From Vibrio splendidus (GTDB lineage: Bacteria > Pseudomonadota > Gammaproteobacteria > Enterobacterales > Vibrionaceae): 64,000 nt of DNA. Both the position numbers and the translations under genes were made by a program. Numbering within the stretch: position 1 is the stretch's first letter; every line of letters starts with the position of its first letter. Location: assembly GCF_002873455.1 (NCBI RefSeq), contig NZ_MCUN01000012.1, positions 186,001 through 250,000 of the forward strand, read 5' to 3'. Below are positions 1 through 8,341 of this stretch, piece after piece. The notes under the pieces are model-generated. The model was given only the letters and a program-made list of their open reading frames with translations, had not been told where the DNA came from and made no database searches.

Positions 1-2302
1 AATCCGCTCTGTGCCATGCGCGCTCTGCTGCTGCAAGTACGCGAGGGAATACCATGTATTCATATTGCTCGTCGGTACGTACTGTTTCAGACCAAAGTTG
101 TGCAGACAAACCGTAGAAAGGTTTCGCTTCAATTTCGCCTTTACCAGAGAAACCATTGCCGTCACGGTCTAATGACGTTTCTGCGTTTTGTGGCATGTTT
201 TCTGGTGCGAAGCCAAACATCTTACGAGTATCGGTAGCACGCGTTGCCCAATAGTAACCGCGCTCAGCTGCATCGACTTCGTATGGCATATCCATGTATA
301 CATAGTCTGGGTTAGAAACAATCACGTCATAACCTTTTGCTGACCAATCGTAAACTGAGGCAGTACCGCCCCAGTAAAGAACGTCCCAGAAGTTAACGCG
401 AGTCGTTTCAGTAGCGAAGCCAGATTCACCCTCTTCCACATACTTCAAGCCATCTTGCCAAGCTTGGAAGTGAGGAATGCCTTTGTCTGCAACAATTTTT
501 GATACTTCTTTTGCAAAGTAGCCAGGCAGGTGACCAAAATCACTCACCGAACCATCAGCAATCAAAGACTGACATTGTGGAGACTGTTGGAATGGTTTGT
601 CTTGCTTGTCTAGCTCAATGTTACCTTTCCATGCCACTTTGTCTTGAGCATCAACATCTTGAAAACCTGCGCCTAGCTTGATGTTTTTCGCTTCATCACC
701 ACCAAAGTGCCAAGTCGTTAGCGGCATACCCGCTTCATTGTGCATTGCTGCAATTTCAGTAATCACTTTATCAACAAAGCGAGTCGATGATTCCATACAT
801 GGGTTGATGAAGCTGTGCTTATCGTAGAACTGAATAGTCGTCACGTTTGAAGTATCTTGTGGATCCATCAAGCGATATTCACTTGCTTCAGCTTCTTTGC
901 CTTCCGCCATTAGGCGAGTGTAACGCGCTTCCATTGATACCACAGCAGAACGAGCATGTGCTGGCATATCAATTTCTGGAATTACTTCGATGCTGCGCGC
1001 TTTTGCGTAGCTTAAGATCTCGACGTAATCCGCTTTACTAAAGAAACCAGAGCCAAAGTTGTCTGTTGTTGGACCTGAACCTAGCTGAGGCAGTAAACAG
1101 CTTTGCTCTTCCAAATCAAAACAACGATTAGACCCTACATCCGTTAGCTCTGGTAAACCTGGGATTTCTAAACGCCAACCTTCATCATCAGTTAAGTGAA
1201 GGTGAAGTTTATTCATCTTGTATGCAGCCATTTGATCTAGCGTTGCTAGGATGGCATCTTTTGAGTGGAAGTTTCGAGCAACATCTACCATCACACCACG
1301 GTAATCAAAGCGTGGTGCATCTTTGATCGACAGTTGTGGTAGTGATTCAGCGTTCTGACTGTCTATTAGGCCAAAAATAGACTGAACTGCGTAGAAAGCA
1401 CCTGTTTTATCAAACGCTTTAATCGCAATCCCCTCTTCCGAGATGCTTAGTTCATAAGCGCCAGATTTTGCTAAATCACCCGTAAACTGAGTAGGAACAA
1501 CGGCAACACTCACAGGTAGGTCGCCACTCACATCTACGTTTACCACATCTGCACGTTCTTCAATTGCAGCGAACTGCTCAGCATCAAATACCTCTTTCGG
1601 TAATGCAATACCATCAGCAATGCTCACTGAACCTTCGCCCGCTTCTACCAACATTGGGGTTGGTAAAAGAGTTGTTGAAACGTCTTGCGTTGCTAGATCA
1701 GCATTCTTTTCAAAGCGAGTAACCGCGGTTGCCATGACATTGTTATCATCAGGTGTACGCTTAAGGTTGTTTCCTTCCAAACCTGTTACGAACGACGCGA
1801 CATCTTCAGTATTCAATGAAGCAATCATCTTAGGCTCTGCGTTTGGCGCAGTTACGAATGCACCCGGCATAAAGTCAGTTTCAAACAGTTGCCAGTACTC
1901 ACTCGTTAACGGAAGAATCACTTCTTCACCAGCGGCAAAACCATCGAACTTATCTGTAGGTTCTAGTTTGTGTAGGTCACCCGTTACACGAGTGATTTTA
2001 AATTGCTCGTTATCAACATCTAAAATAAGGCGAATACTGTGGAAGTAGATAGTCCAATCTTTCGAATCAATCGCTTCACCGTCATTGGTCAGGGTCATGT
2101 TCACTTTATTACATGACGCCCACTCAGCACCTAGGTCCTGACAAGCCATGCCTTCATTCGCACCGTGATTGGTTAGAATTTCATATTGCACATCAAGGTT
2201 ATCAGCCAGTGCATTAACAACCTGTTGATCAGGTGCTTGCGTTACAGCACACCCCGTCAAACCAGCTAGTACCGCTACAGATAGTAAGTTTCTCTTCAAC
2301 AT
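1..2302 (-). CDS. chb: Chitobiase / beta-N-acetylhexosaminidase (GH20), 3' end cut by window
   Basis: The minus-strand frame is open from ATG at 2302 to the left edge (about 767 codons), so the C-terminus is missing. The N-terminus MLKRNLLSVAVLAGLTGCA is a lipoprotein signal with lipobox LTGC, predicting an outer-membrane lipoprotein. The first ~170 residues fit the carbohydrate-binding domain of bacterial chitobiases. The middle carries the GH20 barrel, with RGVMVDVARNFHS and LHLHLTDDEGWR, and the catalytic Asp-Glu pair sits in HFGGDEAK near residue 535. The enzyme splits chitobiose and short chito-oligomers to GlcNAc in chitin utilisation, by substrate-assisted catalysis. It faces a 400-bp promoter region and appears monocistronic from its 5' side. 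Family assignment is firm; exact substrate preference is inferred. Confidence 0.93.
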   Translation of the reverse strand, partial: MLKRNLLSVAVLAGLTGCAVTQAPDQQVVNALADNLDVQYEILTNHGANEGMACQDLGAEWASCNKVNMTLTNDGEAIDSKDWTIYFHSIRLILDVDNEQFKITRVTGDLHKLEPTDKFDGFAAGEEVILPLTSEYWQLFETDFMPGAFVTAPNAEPKMIASLNTEDVASFVTGLEGNNLKRTPDDNNVMATAVTRFEKNADLATQDVSTTLLPTPMLVEAGEGSVSIADGIALPKEVFDAEQFAAIEERADVVNVDVSGDLPVSVAVVPTQFTGDLAKSGAYELSISEEGIAIKAFDKTGAFYAVQSIFGLIDSQNAESLPQLSIKDAPRFDYRGVMVDVARNFHSKDAILATLDQMAAYKMNKLHLHLTDDEGWRLEIPGLPELTDVGSNRCFDLEEQSCLLPQLGSGPTTDNFGSGFFSKADYVEILSYAKARSIEVIPEIDMPAHARSAVVSMEARYTRLMAEGKEAEASEYRLMDPQDTSNVTTIQFYDKHSFINPCMESSTRFVDKVITEIAAMHNEAGMPLTTWHFGGDEAKNIKLGAGFQDVDAQDKVAWKGNIELDKQDKPFQQSPQCQSLIADGSVSDFGHLPGYFAKEVSKIVADKGIPHFQAWQDGLKYVEEGESGFATETTRVNFWDVLYWGGTASVYDWSAKGYDVIVSNPDYVYMDMPYEVDAAERGYYWATRATDTRKMFGFAPENMPQNAETSLDRDGNGFSGKGEIEAKPFYGLSAQLWSETVRTDEQYEYMVFPRVLAAAERAWHRAD

Positions 2303-2707
2303 CGTATTCACCCATAAATTAAAAAATTGAGTCAGAAGCAAAGTGGAGCGCTCCGAAAGTTAGATAAACTATATGGGCTTATTTTTTGCCGTGAATTAAA
2401 TCAGGTTAATAAAGTGATCGGCTTCAAATCGCAAAAACACTGACAAAATTAATTATATTAAAATCATGAAGTTATAATCGACGGTACTTCCGTCACTTTT
2501 ATTTTGACGTAAAAAATGAGAATTGAATCACAATCTTTTTAAAGGATTTCATAAAATCGCGTCGTTGTTACTGAGAAAGGTTTAAGAGTTTGTTGGTGTT
2601 GTTATACTTTTCGTACAAACAACGTGACATCGTTCTCAAAAAAAACCGTTAAAAAACGCCGTCAAAATCAATTTTAACGAGTTCATATCTTTTAAAAGGA
2701 GCTTTCC
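2303..2707. promoter_or_regulatory. Divergent promoter region between chb and the TraB-family gene
   Basis: A 405-bp AT-rich region without a credible gene. A perfect 10-bp palindrome GGAGCGCTCC lies at 2345-2354, about 43 bp upstream of the chb start. Its central-CG symmetry resembles LacI-family operators; the regulator is not known. On the right, AAAAGGA at 2694-2700 is a good ribosome binding site for the TTG start at 2708. No riboswitch-like structure was recognised. Confidence 0.4.
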
Positions 2708-3595
2708 TTGCGCACATTTTGGTACGTAACTTTATTCGTTCTCGCATTTTCAACCAAACAAGCTGCGGCCGAACCTCTTTATTGGCAAGCCAAAAAGGAT
2801 GATCTGACGCTTACTATCTTAGGTTCTGTGCACGTTGGGGATGAGAGTATGTACCCACTTCCTTCAGCAATCACCGACACGCTAAAAAACAGTAATGGGT
2901 TAGTTGTCGAGACAGACATACGAAAGACAGATGGCGTCGTGTATCCCACAACTAAAGTGACTACGAGTGATGTATTAAACGAAGAACAAAAACAAATGCT
3001 GGTCGACATAACAAAGTCATTAGACATGCCAACTCAGCAACTACTTAATGCCCCACCTTGGGCGACTTCTCTATCAATACAGATGCAGCAGTTAAAAAAC
3101 CTTGGTTATGGTTCCGCTGGCGGCGTTGATGCGACGCTAGCTTACAAAGCGACGATCCAGGATGTTCCGGTTATCAGTTTAGAGCCTCTACAATTTCAAA
3201 TAGACCTGATGACGAAACAAAAGGATGACGGTAAGGAGTGGTTAATCAGTAGCCTTGAGGAATTTGACCAAACTGATCGTGTGGTTCATTGCCTAATTGA
3301 AAGCTGGAAAGCGGGTGATTTAGCGAAATTGGAAGCCTTCGCAGAGCTTTCTGAGATGTCGCCTAAACTAGAGAAAGCATTCTTAACTGATCGCAACATA
3401 GACTGGGCAAACAAACTATCAGTCAATGATTGGAAAATCGCCCCAAAAGGGAACTACTTGATTGTGGTTGGAGCCTTGCACTTAGTTGGAAAAGGTAACC
3501 TTTTAGAGTTACTAGAAGATAAAGGTTTTAATGTCACTCAACAATCACAAAGCCTACAAGCGCAGTGTCAGTTTGAAGTGGATACGAAAAGCTAG
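2708..3595 (+). CDS. TraB/PrgY/GumN-family secreted protein
   Basis: A 295-aa protein starting at TTG 2708, chosen because AAAAGGA sits 7 nt upstream and the signal peptide (MRTFWYVTLFVLAFSTKQAAAE) begins there. The mature protein shows LTILGSVHVGD near residues 35-45 and a late GNYLIVVGALHLVGKGNLLELLEDKGF, the two GxxH motifs typical of the TraB/PrgY/GumN family (Pfam PF01963). These are proposed metal-dependent hydrolases of the Tiki/EreA-like fold. The bacterial secreted members have no settled role. A predicted hairpin (3661-3682) follows. Length and both motifs look intact. The substrate is unknown. Confidence 0.75.
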   Translation: MRTFWYVTLFVLAFSTKQAAAEPLYWQAKKDDLTLTILGSVHVGDESMYPLPSAITDTLKNSNGLVVETDIRKTDGVVYPTTKVTTSDVLNEEQKQMLVDITKSLDMPTQQLLNAPPWATSLSIQMQQLKNLGYGSAGGVDATLAYKATIQDVPVISLEPLQFQIDLMTKQKDDGKEWLISSLEEFDQTDRVVHCLIESWKAGDLAKLEAFAELSEMSPKLEKAFLTDRNIDWANKLSVNDWKIAPKGNYLIVVGALHLVGKGNLLELLEDKGFNVTQQSQSLQAQCQFEVDTKS

Positions 3596-3660
3596 CGACG
3601 CTCAATTACATGACCTTTTAGTGATAAAAACATTTCATTAATAACAGAGTTTTTACATTT

Positions 3661-3682
3661 AATAGCATCATTCTGGTGCTAT
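3661..3682 (+). terminator. Possible terminator after the TraB-family gene
   Basis: The inverted repeat AATAGCA...TGCTATT has an 8-nt loop and is followed by TATCTTTC. The T tract is weak, so this could also be a leader hairpin of the next gene. Confidence 0.35.
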
Positions 3683-3717
3683 TATCTTTCGCTCTTTTTA
3701 CATACGGCGTTGTTTTA

Positions 3718-4140
3718 ATGAAACCAGTACTTTTTGCTTTCCCTTTAGCCCTTACGATCCTAATGCCGACGACAATGTCTGCTAAAGAAACTTGCACTAT
3801 CGAGCAGTTTCAACCGGTAGATATTCAGCCAGATACAAAAGGCGGAGTGTTGGATAAAGAAAGCGGCCAGTTTCTGATTACAGAGAAACCACCCATGCGT
3901 TGCGCCAATATTACGTTCACAACGTCTACGACACGAAACCGCATCGCAAGCCAAATGAATAGCAACTTTGAAGCAAACTTCTACGATAACCAAACAGGAA
4001 TTTCTCACTCGGTGACGTTTAACGAAGATGAAGTACAGGCAGGTTATATTCGAATTGGTCCAAATAACCCTGTTGAAGCGTATGTTTGCTTTGTTACCTC
4101 AGAGACGCCAATCAAGAACATAGCTTGTGATGTCAAATAG
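3718..4140 (+). CDS. Unrecognised secreted protein
   Basis: A 140-aa protein. I take ATG 3718 as the start because it opens directly into a signal peptide (MKPVLFAFPLALTILMPTTMSA, cleavage near KETC). The frame is open further upstream, but that part is an AT-rich leader. The mature region has four cysteines (CTIEQF, MRCANITF, AYVCFVT, NIACDVK), which could form two disulfides in the periplasm. I do not recognise a family. It lies between the TraB-family gene and the converging csgG with a shared terminator, so its link to either neighbour is unclear. Confidence 0.6.
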   Translation: MKPVLFAFPLALTILMPTTMSAKETCTIEQFQPVDIQPDTKGGVLDKESGQFLITEKPPMRCANITFTTSTTRNRIASQMNSNFEANFYDNQTGISHSVTFNEDEVQAGYIRIGPNNPVEAYVCFVTSETPIKNIACDVK

Positions 4141-4164
4141 AACCTTTTGATCGTCGAAGAAAAA

Positions 4165-4206
4165 ACAGGGCTAAGGGAAAAATCCATTTTCCGCATAGCC
4201 CTATTT
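4165..4206. terminator. Bidirectional terminator between the secreted protein gene and csgG
   Basis: The stem GGGCTA/TAGCCC encloses a second stem GGAAAA/TTTTCC. It has an A-run on the left and a T-run (ATTTTG) on the right, and sits between converging genes. Confidence 0.6.
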
Positions 4207-4224
4207 TGCTGCTTACTCGGTTGC

Positions 4225-5061
4225 TTACAATATGTCAGCGCTCTCTTCGGAATAACGAGCAATAATTGGATTTTGTAGTGCATTAGGATCGCCCGGCGAC
4301 CACATTCCGCGCTTCATGCCTTTTACAATGAGATGTATTACCGCGGCATCAATCGCTGACATCACGGCGATATTAACTGGCTCATTTTGGCTATAACCCA
4401 TCTCAACCTCCAATAACTCTTTGTAATCAACGAATCGAAAAGCACCGAAGCCGATTTCATGTGAAGAAATGGTTTTGGTTGTTGTAACGCTCAATAAAAC
4501 TTGTCCAGTTCTTACATCCACCGCTCTCAAGTTCACTGTCACTTGATCGGTTCTATACTGCCCTGAGCCACCAATACCCAAATACTTAGCGCCCGCCCCA
4601 CCAGTTACAATATTAGAATCGTAAGCCACAATGCCACCTTCTATGACAATGTTTGCGGAACTCAGGGATGACAAATCTGCTCCATGATTATTAACAACTT
4701 TATCTTTTTTCTGAGCGGCACGAATGATTTTACGTTCCGTCAACAAGTTTTGAAGTCCTTCACGTTCTAGAGGAACAAACCACTGAGAATCAATCAGTGC
4801 CGTGGTCAGTAAAGACGTCCCACCCTGCGGTACCGCTGTCGAAAAGTTACTATTGGGTTGAGGTTTATACTGTCCCGTTTGATCTCTAAAATCATAAACT
4901 GAGACCAGTATTTTGCCGCGAGGCTGAGGTAATGAGATCAGATCCGTATAAGTAGAACCTCTCGGCATCAACTTAGGGGTTTCAGACGTCTCTGGTATTT
5001 GCATCGAGTAGGTGCACCCTCCTAACACAAAGGTCAGGAAGACGATAATGATCGCTTTCAT
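4225..5061 (-). CDS. csgG: CsgG, curli secretion channel lipoprotein
   Basis: A 278-aa protein, matching the usual CsgG length, with the start placed at ATG 5061. That start begins a lipoprotein signal MKAIIIVFLTFVLGGC with lipobox LGGC. The mature part carries GKILVSVYDFRDQTGQYKPQ, then FVPLEREGLQNLLTERKIIR and NIVIEGGIVAYDSN, all typical of CsgG. The protein forms the nine-fold outer-membrane pore through which curlins leave the periplasm. It is last in a minus-strand csgE-csgF-csgG set, 16 bp after csgF. The frame extends upstream into csgF, but that extension lacks a signal and is unlikely to be used. Confidence 0.93.
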   Translation of the reverse strand: MKAIIIVFLTFVLGGCTYSMQIPETSETPKLMPRGSTYTDLISLPQPRGKILVSVYDFRDQTGQYKPQPNSNFSTAVPQGGTSLLTTALIDSQWFVPLEREGLQNLLTERKIIRAAQKKDKVVNNHGADLSSLSSANIVIEGGIVAYDSNIVTGGAGAKYLGIGGSGQYRTDQVTVNLRAVDVRTGQVLLSVTTTKTISSHEIGFGAFRFVDYKELLEVEMGYSQNEPVNIAVMSAIDAAVIHLIVKGMKRGMWSPGDPNALQNPIIARYSEESADIL

Positions 5062-5077
5062 AACACAATCCTTGTGA

Positions 5078-5488
5078 TTAGAGGTCTGGGTTAAGTCCAG
5101 ATACACTGATTTCTGTTGATTCCCCTGTCTCTTTATCGACGATTTGAACCAATAAAGTGCCTGAGTCATCCACAATGTTCAGGAAAAAGTCATCAGTTTC
5201 CAACTGCCCCGTGTTTCCATTACCTACATCGGCAAGTAACTGGCTAATTAAGCGAGACTCTAAACTCGAGGCTAGTCGATCTAATGCAGACTCTTGTTCA
5301 TCAAAGATATCCCTAGCGTTAGGGTCTTCAAAATCATTGATGGCATTAGCATGATTAAAAAGGTGAGAGCTGTTTAGTGCATTTCCACCAAAGCTTGGGT
5401 TTACGGGGGTATAAACTAACTCGCTTGCATTAACAGCAGGTATAACAAGTAGTGCTAACAGTGTTGCCCTTACAAATAATTTCGACAT
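5078..5488 (-). CDS. csgF: CsgF, curli assembly/nucleation factor
   Basis: A 136-aa protein. The start at ATG 5488 is supported by AAGGAG six bases upstream and an immediate signal peptide (MSKLFVRATLLALLVIPAVNAS). The mature N-terminus SELVYTPVNPSFGGN is the conserved CsgF segment that inserts into the CsgG pore. In the family, CsgF coats the outside of the channel and helps CsgB seed fibre growth on the cell surface. It sits between csgE (10 bp upstream) and csgG. Confidence 0.92.
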   Translation of the reverse strand: MSKLFVRATLLALLVIPAVNASELVYTPVNPSFGGNALNSSHLFNHANAINDFEDPNARDIFDEQESALDRLASSLESRLISQLLADVGNGNTGQLETDDFFLNIVDDSGTLLVQIVDKETGESTEISVSGLNPDL

Positions 5489-5498
5489 CCTTGACTCC

Positions 5499-5975
5499 TT
5501 AAAATTCATCATGGTCTAGGTCATAGGTGTCCTGAAAGAGTCTCTCCGCTTGCCATCTAATGATGTAATTACTGACCGCTCTTGTTGCATCAGCAGCACG
5601 CTCTTTCGCTTGTCTACGACCAGGGGACAACGCCGTACGGAATATCGGTTTTCTTGAGTGTTGAACCTCTATGATGCTCCCGGATAACGCCGTTGGCCTT
5701 TCTTTTACCGTCAAATTTTCCTTAAGGTTTGGGTAGTTTTCATTGAGCGATTGCGAAAAGAAGAAATAAAAATTTTCTCCCAATCGCGTAATCGTTCTAT
5801 CCACTATGATTCCATCGACTTCACTGAAGTCATTAAATTTTTCCTTAAGGTTATTCGTTGAATCCTCAAGTTTGGTTCCGTTTTCCAAAGGAGCGCTATT
5901 TTCAAGACCATGACTCTTTTCGCCCGCATGAACAGCAAAGGTGAACAAAGTAATTGTAAGCAGCTTGATTTTCAT
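5499..5975 (-). CDS. csgE: CsgE, periplasmic curli export adaptor
   Basis: A 158-aa protein from ATG 5975, preceded by GGGAGCC. A second ATG four codons upstream is less well placed. A signal peptide (MKIKLLTITLFTFAVHA) leads to an acidic linker. The CsgE core follows, beginning EVDGIIVDRTITRLGENFYFFFSQ, with a late FRTALSPGRRQAKERA and AERLFQ. CsgE caps the periplasmic face of CsgG and selects curlins. The linker makes it about 30 residues longer than the E. coli protein. It is first gene of the csgEFG unit. Confidence 0.9.
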   Translation of the reverse strand: MKIKLLTITLFTFAVHAGEKSHGLENSAPLENGTKLEDSTNNLKEKFNDFSEVDGIIVDRTITRLGENFYFFFSQSLNENYPNLKENLTVKERPTALSGSIIEVQHSRKPIFRTALSPGRRQAKERAADATRAVSNYIIRWQAERLFQDTYDLDHDEF

Positions 5976-6289
5976 ATTGGCTCCCATTCGAAGTCCATTT
6001 ACAAAATGAGAATGCGATTCGCTGAATCTAGATAAAGCGTAATTGATGCTTACAGTGGCATATATAAACTTTCGAATTAATTAGAGAGGAGAAAAAGCAA
6101 ACTAAGGTTGGCAGTAATTAGATAAATACTAATTCAATTTTTTATATGCAATCCAATATTTTCAACTTTAAGTTTATAGCCGCTACTGAATCGAGAGCCT
6201 AGGATTTCGATAAGACAAAGGGTTACTCACTTCTCTACGTTTCTTATTTTCGTAGAGTTCATAATCACAAACACTTTAAGGCAAAGATA
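5976..6289. promoter_or_regulatory. Divergent curli promoter region
   Basis: An AT-rich 314-bp region between csgE (minus) and the csgB-like gene (plus). No gene was seen. It should hold both curli promoters. The clearest structure is the inverted repeat at 6233-6257 in the csgB leader. A ribosome binding site AAGG lies at 6277-6280. Confidence 0.5.
6233..6257. promoter_or_regulatory. Inverted repeat in the csgB leader
   Basis: A perfect CTCTACG-N11-CGTAGAG repeat, ending 33 bp before the csgB-like ATG. It could be a dimeric regulator's operator (the locus encodes a CsgD/VpsT-type protein) or an RNA hairpin in the 5' leader. Sequence alone does not decide. Confidence 0.4.
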
Positions 6290-6901
6290 ATGGTCATTGG
6301 GAAAAAATCACTTATCGGCTTAACTTGTTTATATTTATCAATAGGTAGTTTTAACAGTGCTATCGCTTCTGACTTGGAGGGAAGCTTTTTACACAATATA
6401 AATCAGGATGTCGTTGATGAATTTAACGATTTAGATTTAATTTCATCATGGGATTTGGATAACTACTCAGAAATAGATATATCCAACGCTTCTGATTCAA
6501 TTGCGATTATTAGACAGAATAGTGCGGGGGTATCCGCAAATAATAAAGCAAAAATAAAACAGAGTGGCAATTCTAACTCGGCTTATATTAAACAAACTGG
6601 AAGTAATAATATCGCATTTGTAAATCAGGACGGGGCAAACAACACAGCAGCTATTGGGCAGCTTGGAGTAAATTCTGAAGCGCTTATTTCCCAAGATGGA
6701 AATAACAATTTAGCTGTTATTGGGCAAGCAAATTTCTCTCGACAGAGCAGCCAACTAAGCATTGATCAAAAAGGCAATGGCAATACAGCGTATTTGGCTG
6801 GTTCTGGAAGAAGTAATTTAGGAATTTCTCAAGACGGCAATGACTTTGCTTTAGTAAAAGCGTCTAGCTCAATGAGAATCTACATCAATCAAGCAAATTA
6901 G
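6290..6901 (+). CDS. csgB: CsgB-like minor curlin (nucleator)
   Basis: A 203-aa protein. A signal peptide (MVIGKKSLIGLTCLYLSIGSFNSAIAS) precedes about 50 residues of acidic linker. From residue 67 there are curlin repeats of the form x-Q-x-G-x2-N-x-A-x3-Q, for example IKQSGNSNSAYIKQTGSNN, VNQDGANNTAAIGQLG and ISQDGNNNLAVIGQ. Such repeats stack as a beta-solenoid amyloid. I call it the minor curlin because it comes first in the plus-strand unit and faces csgEFG, as csgBA faces csgDEFG in enteric bacteria. The irregular last repeats (QSSQLSIDQKG, MRIYINQAN) also suit a nucleator. Which protein seeds and which forms the bulk fibre is inferred. Confidence 0.82.
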   Translation: MVIGKKSLIGLTCLYLSIGSFNSAIASDLEGSFLHNINQDVVDEFNDLDLISSWDLDNYSEIDISNASDSIAIIRQNSAGVSANNKAKIKQSGNSNSAYIKQTGSNNIAFVNQDGANNTAAIGQLGVNSEALISQDGNNNLAVIGQANFSRQSSQLSIDQKGNGNTAYLAGSGRSNLGISQDGNDFALVKASSSMRIYINQAN

Positions 6902-6983
6902 CGCGCAGTATGGAAGCTTGATTCAAAATCACTTCTCTTGAAGTGGTACATAGTCGACATGGAAATGTATAAGGATACTACTT

Positions 6984-7856
6984 ATGAAACTTACACAAAT
7001 TGGAATTATAGTCGGTGCCATTATTGGTTTAAACGTAGCGCACGCAGATGATTTACCTGCACCATATCCAGCATCAGCTCCTGGGGCTGGTGTAATAGAA
7101 GGAACAAGTGACCTCGGAATTGACGCTGCTCTTACTGCGGCAGCTGGTGGGGTAACGATACCATCAGCAAGTGACAACACTGCACTTTGGCAAATGGGTA
7201 GTGGTGACAGGGCTAACGTAACGATTAACCAAAATACAAGTGGTGTAATAAATGGTCACACAGCTTTGGTTGATACACATGCGAGTTACAAATCTGACGT
7301 CGTAGTTGAACAGAGTGGCAACCTCAATGAAGCGCATGTACAACTCAGAGGTAAGTACAACAACGCTCTAATTGATCAAAACGGACAATCTAACCAAGCT
7401 CGCGTTCAAGTTGAGCAAAATGGCCACGTCAACGATCTAAGAGTTACACAAATGGGTGATGACAACATTTCCGTAACTGCAGCGCTTGGAGGAGCAGATC
7501 ACAACAGAGCTGAAACTACTATATATGGCGATTCAAACAAGACATATACAGAATTCAGTAACTATGATGTTGACTACAATAACGTTGAAATTGACATCAG
7601 CGGTGACGACAACTACGTGCAAACTATCGTTAACAATAGCGTGGGTGGTGGTGATTGGAACGATGTCGATATTGATTTAGTAAACAGTGATCGAAACAGA
7701 GTATTCGTTCTGCAAACAGGTTCCCATTCTGATGCAGTTGTTCAATTGCAAAATAGTAATATGAACCAGTTTACGGTTGAGCAAACATCAAATGATAGTG
7801 CTGTTGTATTAGGTAATGGTGCTTACGGTAACGTCGGTATTATCTATCAAAACTAA
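6984..7856 (+). CDS. csgA: CsgA-like major curlin, long variant
   Basis: A 290-aa protein with signal peptide MKLTQIGIIVGAIIGLNVAHA. It is much longer than enteric CsgA (about 150 aa). A Pro/Ala/Gly-rich stretch of ~45 residues comes first. Repeats rich in Gln, Asn and Gly follow, such as LWQMGSGDRANVTINQN, VVEQSGNLNEAHVQLRG and LIDQNGQSNQARVQVEQNG. A degenerate acidic middle (EIDISGDDNYVQTIV, DIDLVNSDRN) precedes the end VQLQNSNMNQFTVEQ. The repeats fit curlin family PF07012 with unusual drift. It lies 82 bp after csgB, with the small csgC-like gene starting immediately after its stop. Confidence 0.8.
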   Translation: MKLTQIGIIVGAIIGLNVAHADDLPAPYPASAPGAGVIEGTSDLGIDAALTAAAGGVTIPSASDNTALWQMGSGDRANVTINQNTSGVINGHTALVDTHASYKSDVVVEQSGNLNEAHVQLRGKYNNALIDQNGQSNQARVQVEQNGHVNDLRVTQMGDDNISVTAALGGADHNRAETTIYGDSNKTYTEFSNYDVDYNNVEIDISGDDNYVQTIVNNSVGGGDWNDVDIDLVNSDRNRVFVLQTGSHSDAVVQLQNSNMNQFTVEQTSNDSAVVLGNGAYGNVGIIYQN

Positions 7857-7857
7857 T

Positions 7858-8178
7858 ATGAAATATAGCTCTTATTGCAAATCGGCGCTAGCCGCCGTTT
7901 TGTTTATTATCACTCCTTTAAATAGCTTCGCTCTAGATTCAGTGCAGTGTTTCATGAAGAACGAAAACATTATATTGACGTTTGACAACGATATAATTTC
8001 ATCATTTGAATTGAGTACAAAAAGTAAATCCAAATTCAGCCAGAATACAAACAGCGGCACAACTAAGTTAATTCTTAATATAAATCAATTCCCTGCAGTG
8101 ATAAATCTTAGCCCCGCCAACAAAGCTTGGACAATTACCTCCACCTGTACGATAAAACCATTTAGACAAAAAGAATGA
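7858..8178 (+). CDS. Small secreted protein, CsgC-like curli chaperone candidate
   Basis: A 106-aa protein starting at ATG 7858, one base after the csgA-like TAA, which suggests translational coupling. It has a signal peptide (MKYSSYCKSALAAVLFIITPLNSFA). The mature part of ~80 residues is predicted beta-rich (NIILTFDNDIISSFELS, TKLILNINQFPAVINLSP, AWTITSTCTIKP). It has two cysteines that could pair. Size, position and beta pattern match the CsgC/CsgH type of periplasmic amyloid inhibitor, but I see no clear motif. The assignment rests on context and is tentative. Confidence 0.55.
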   Translation: MKYSSYCKSALAAVLFIITPLNSFALDSVQCFMKNENIILTFDNDIISSFELSTKSKSKFSQNTNSGTTKLILNINQFPAVINLSPANKAWTITSTCTIKPFRQKE

Positions 8179-8341
8179 ATTAATCACCTCCTATTTACCC
8201 GGGTGATGCTTACCCCACCGATACCATTAAACAAACCATAATCCTCATGAATAATTCACTGCGATAATTCGCGAAAAACCAATGTGTGTTATAAACTATG
8301 TAATCTATCAAAAAGTAATGAGTTACTAAAAGGAGTCACAC

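Noticed and set aside
1620..2048. A 142-codon plus-strand open frame opposite chitobiase
   Set aside because: It is the antisense of a strongly conserved GH20 protein, without a ribosome binding site or a recognisable product.
5062..5175. Longer N-terminus of CsgG starting inside csgF
   Set aside because: The lipoprotein signal begins at 5061; a longer form would bury it.
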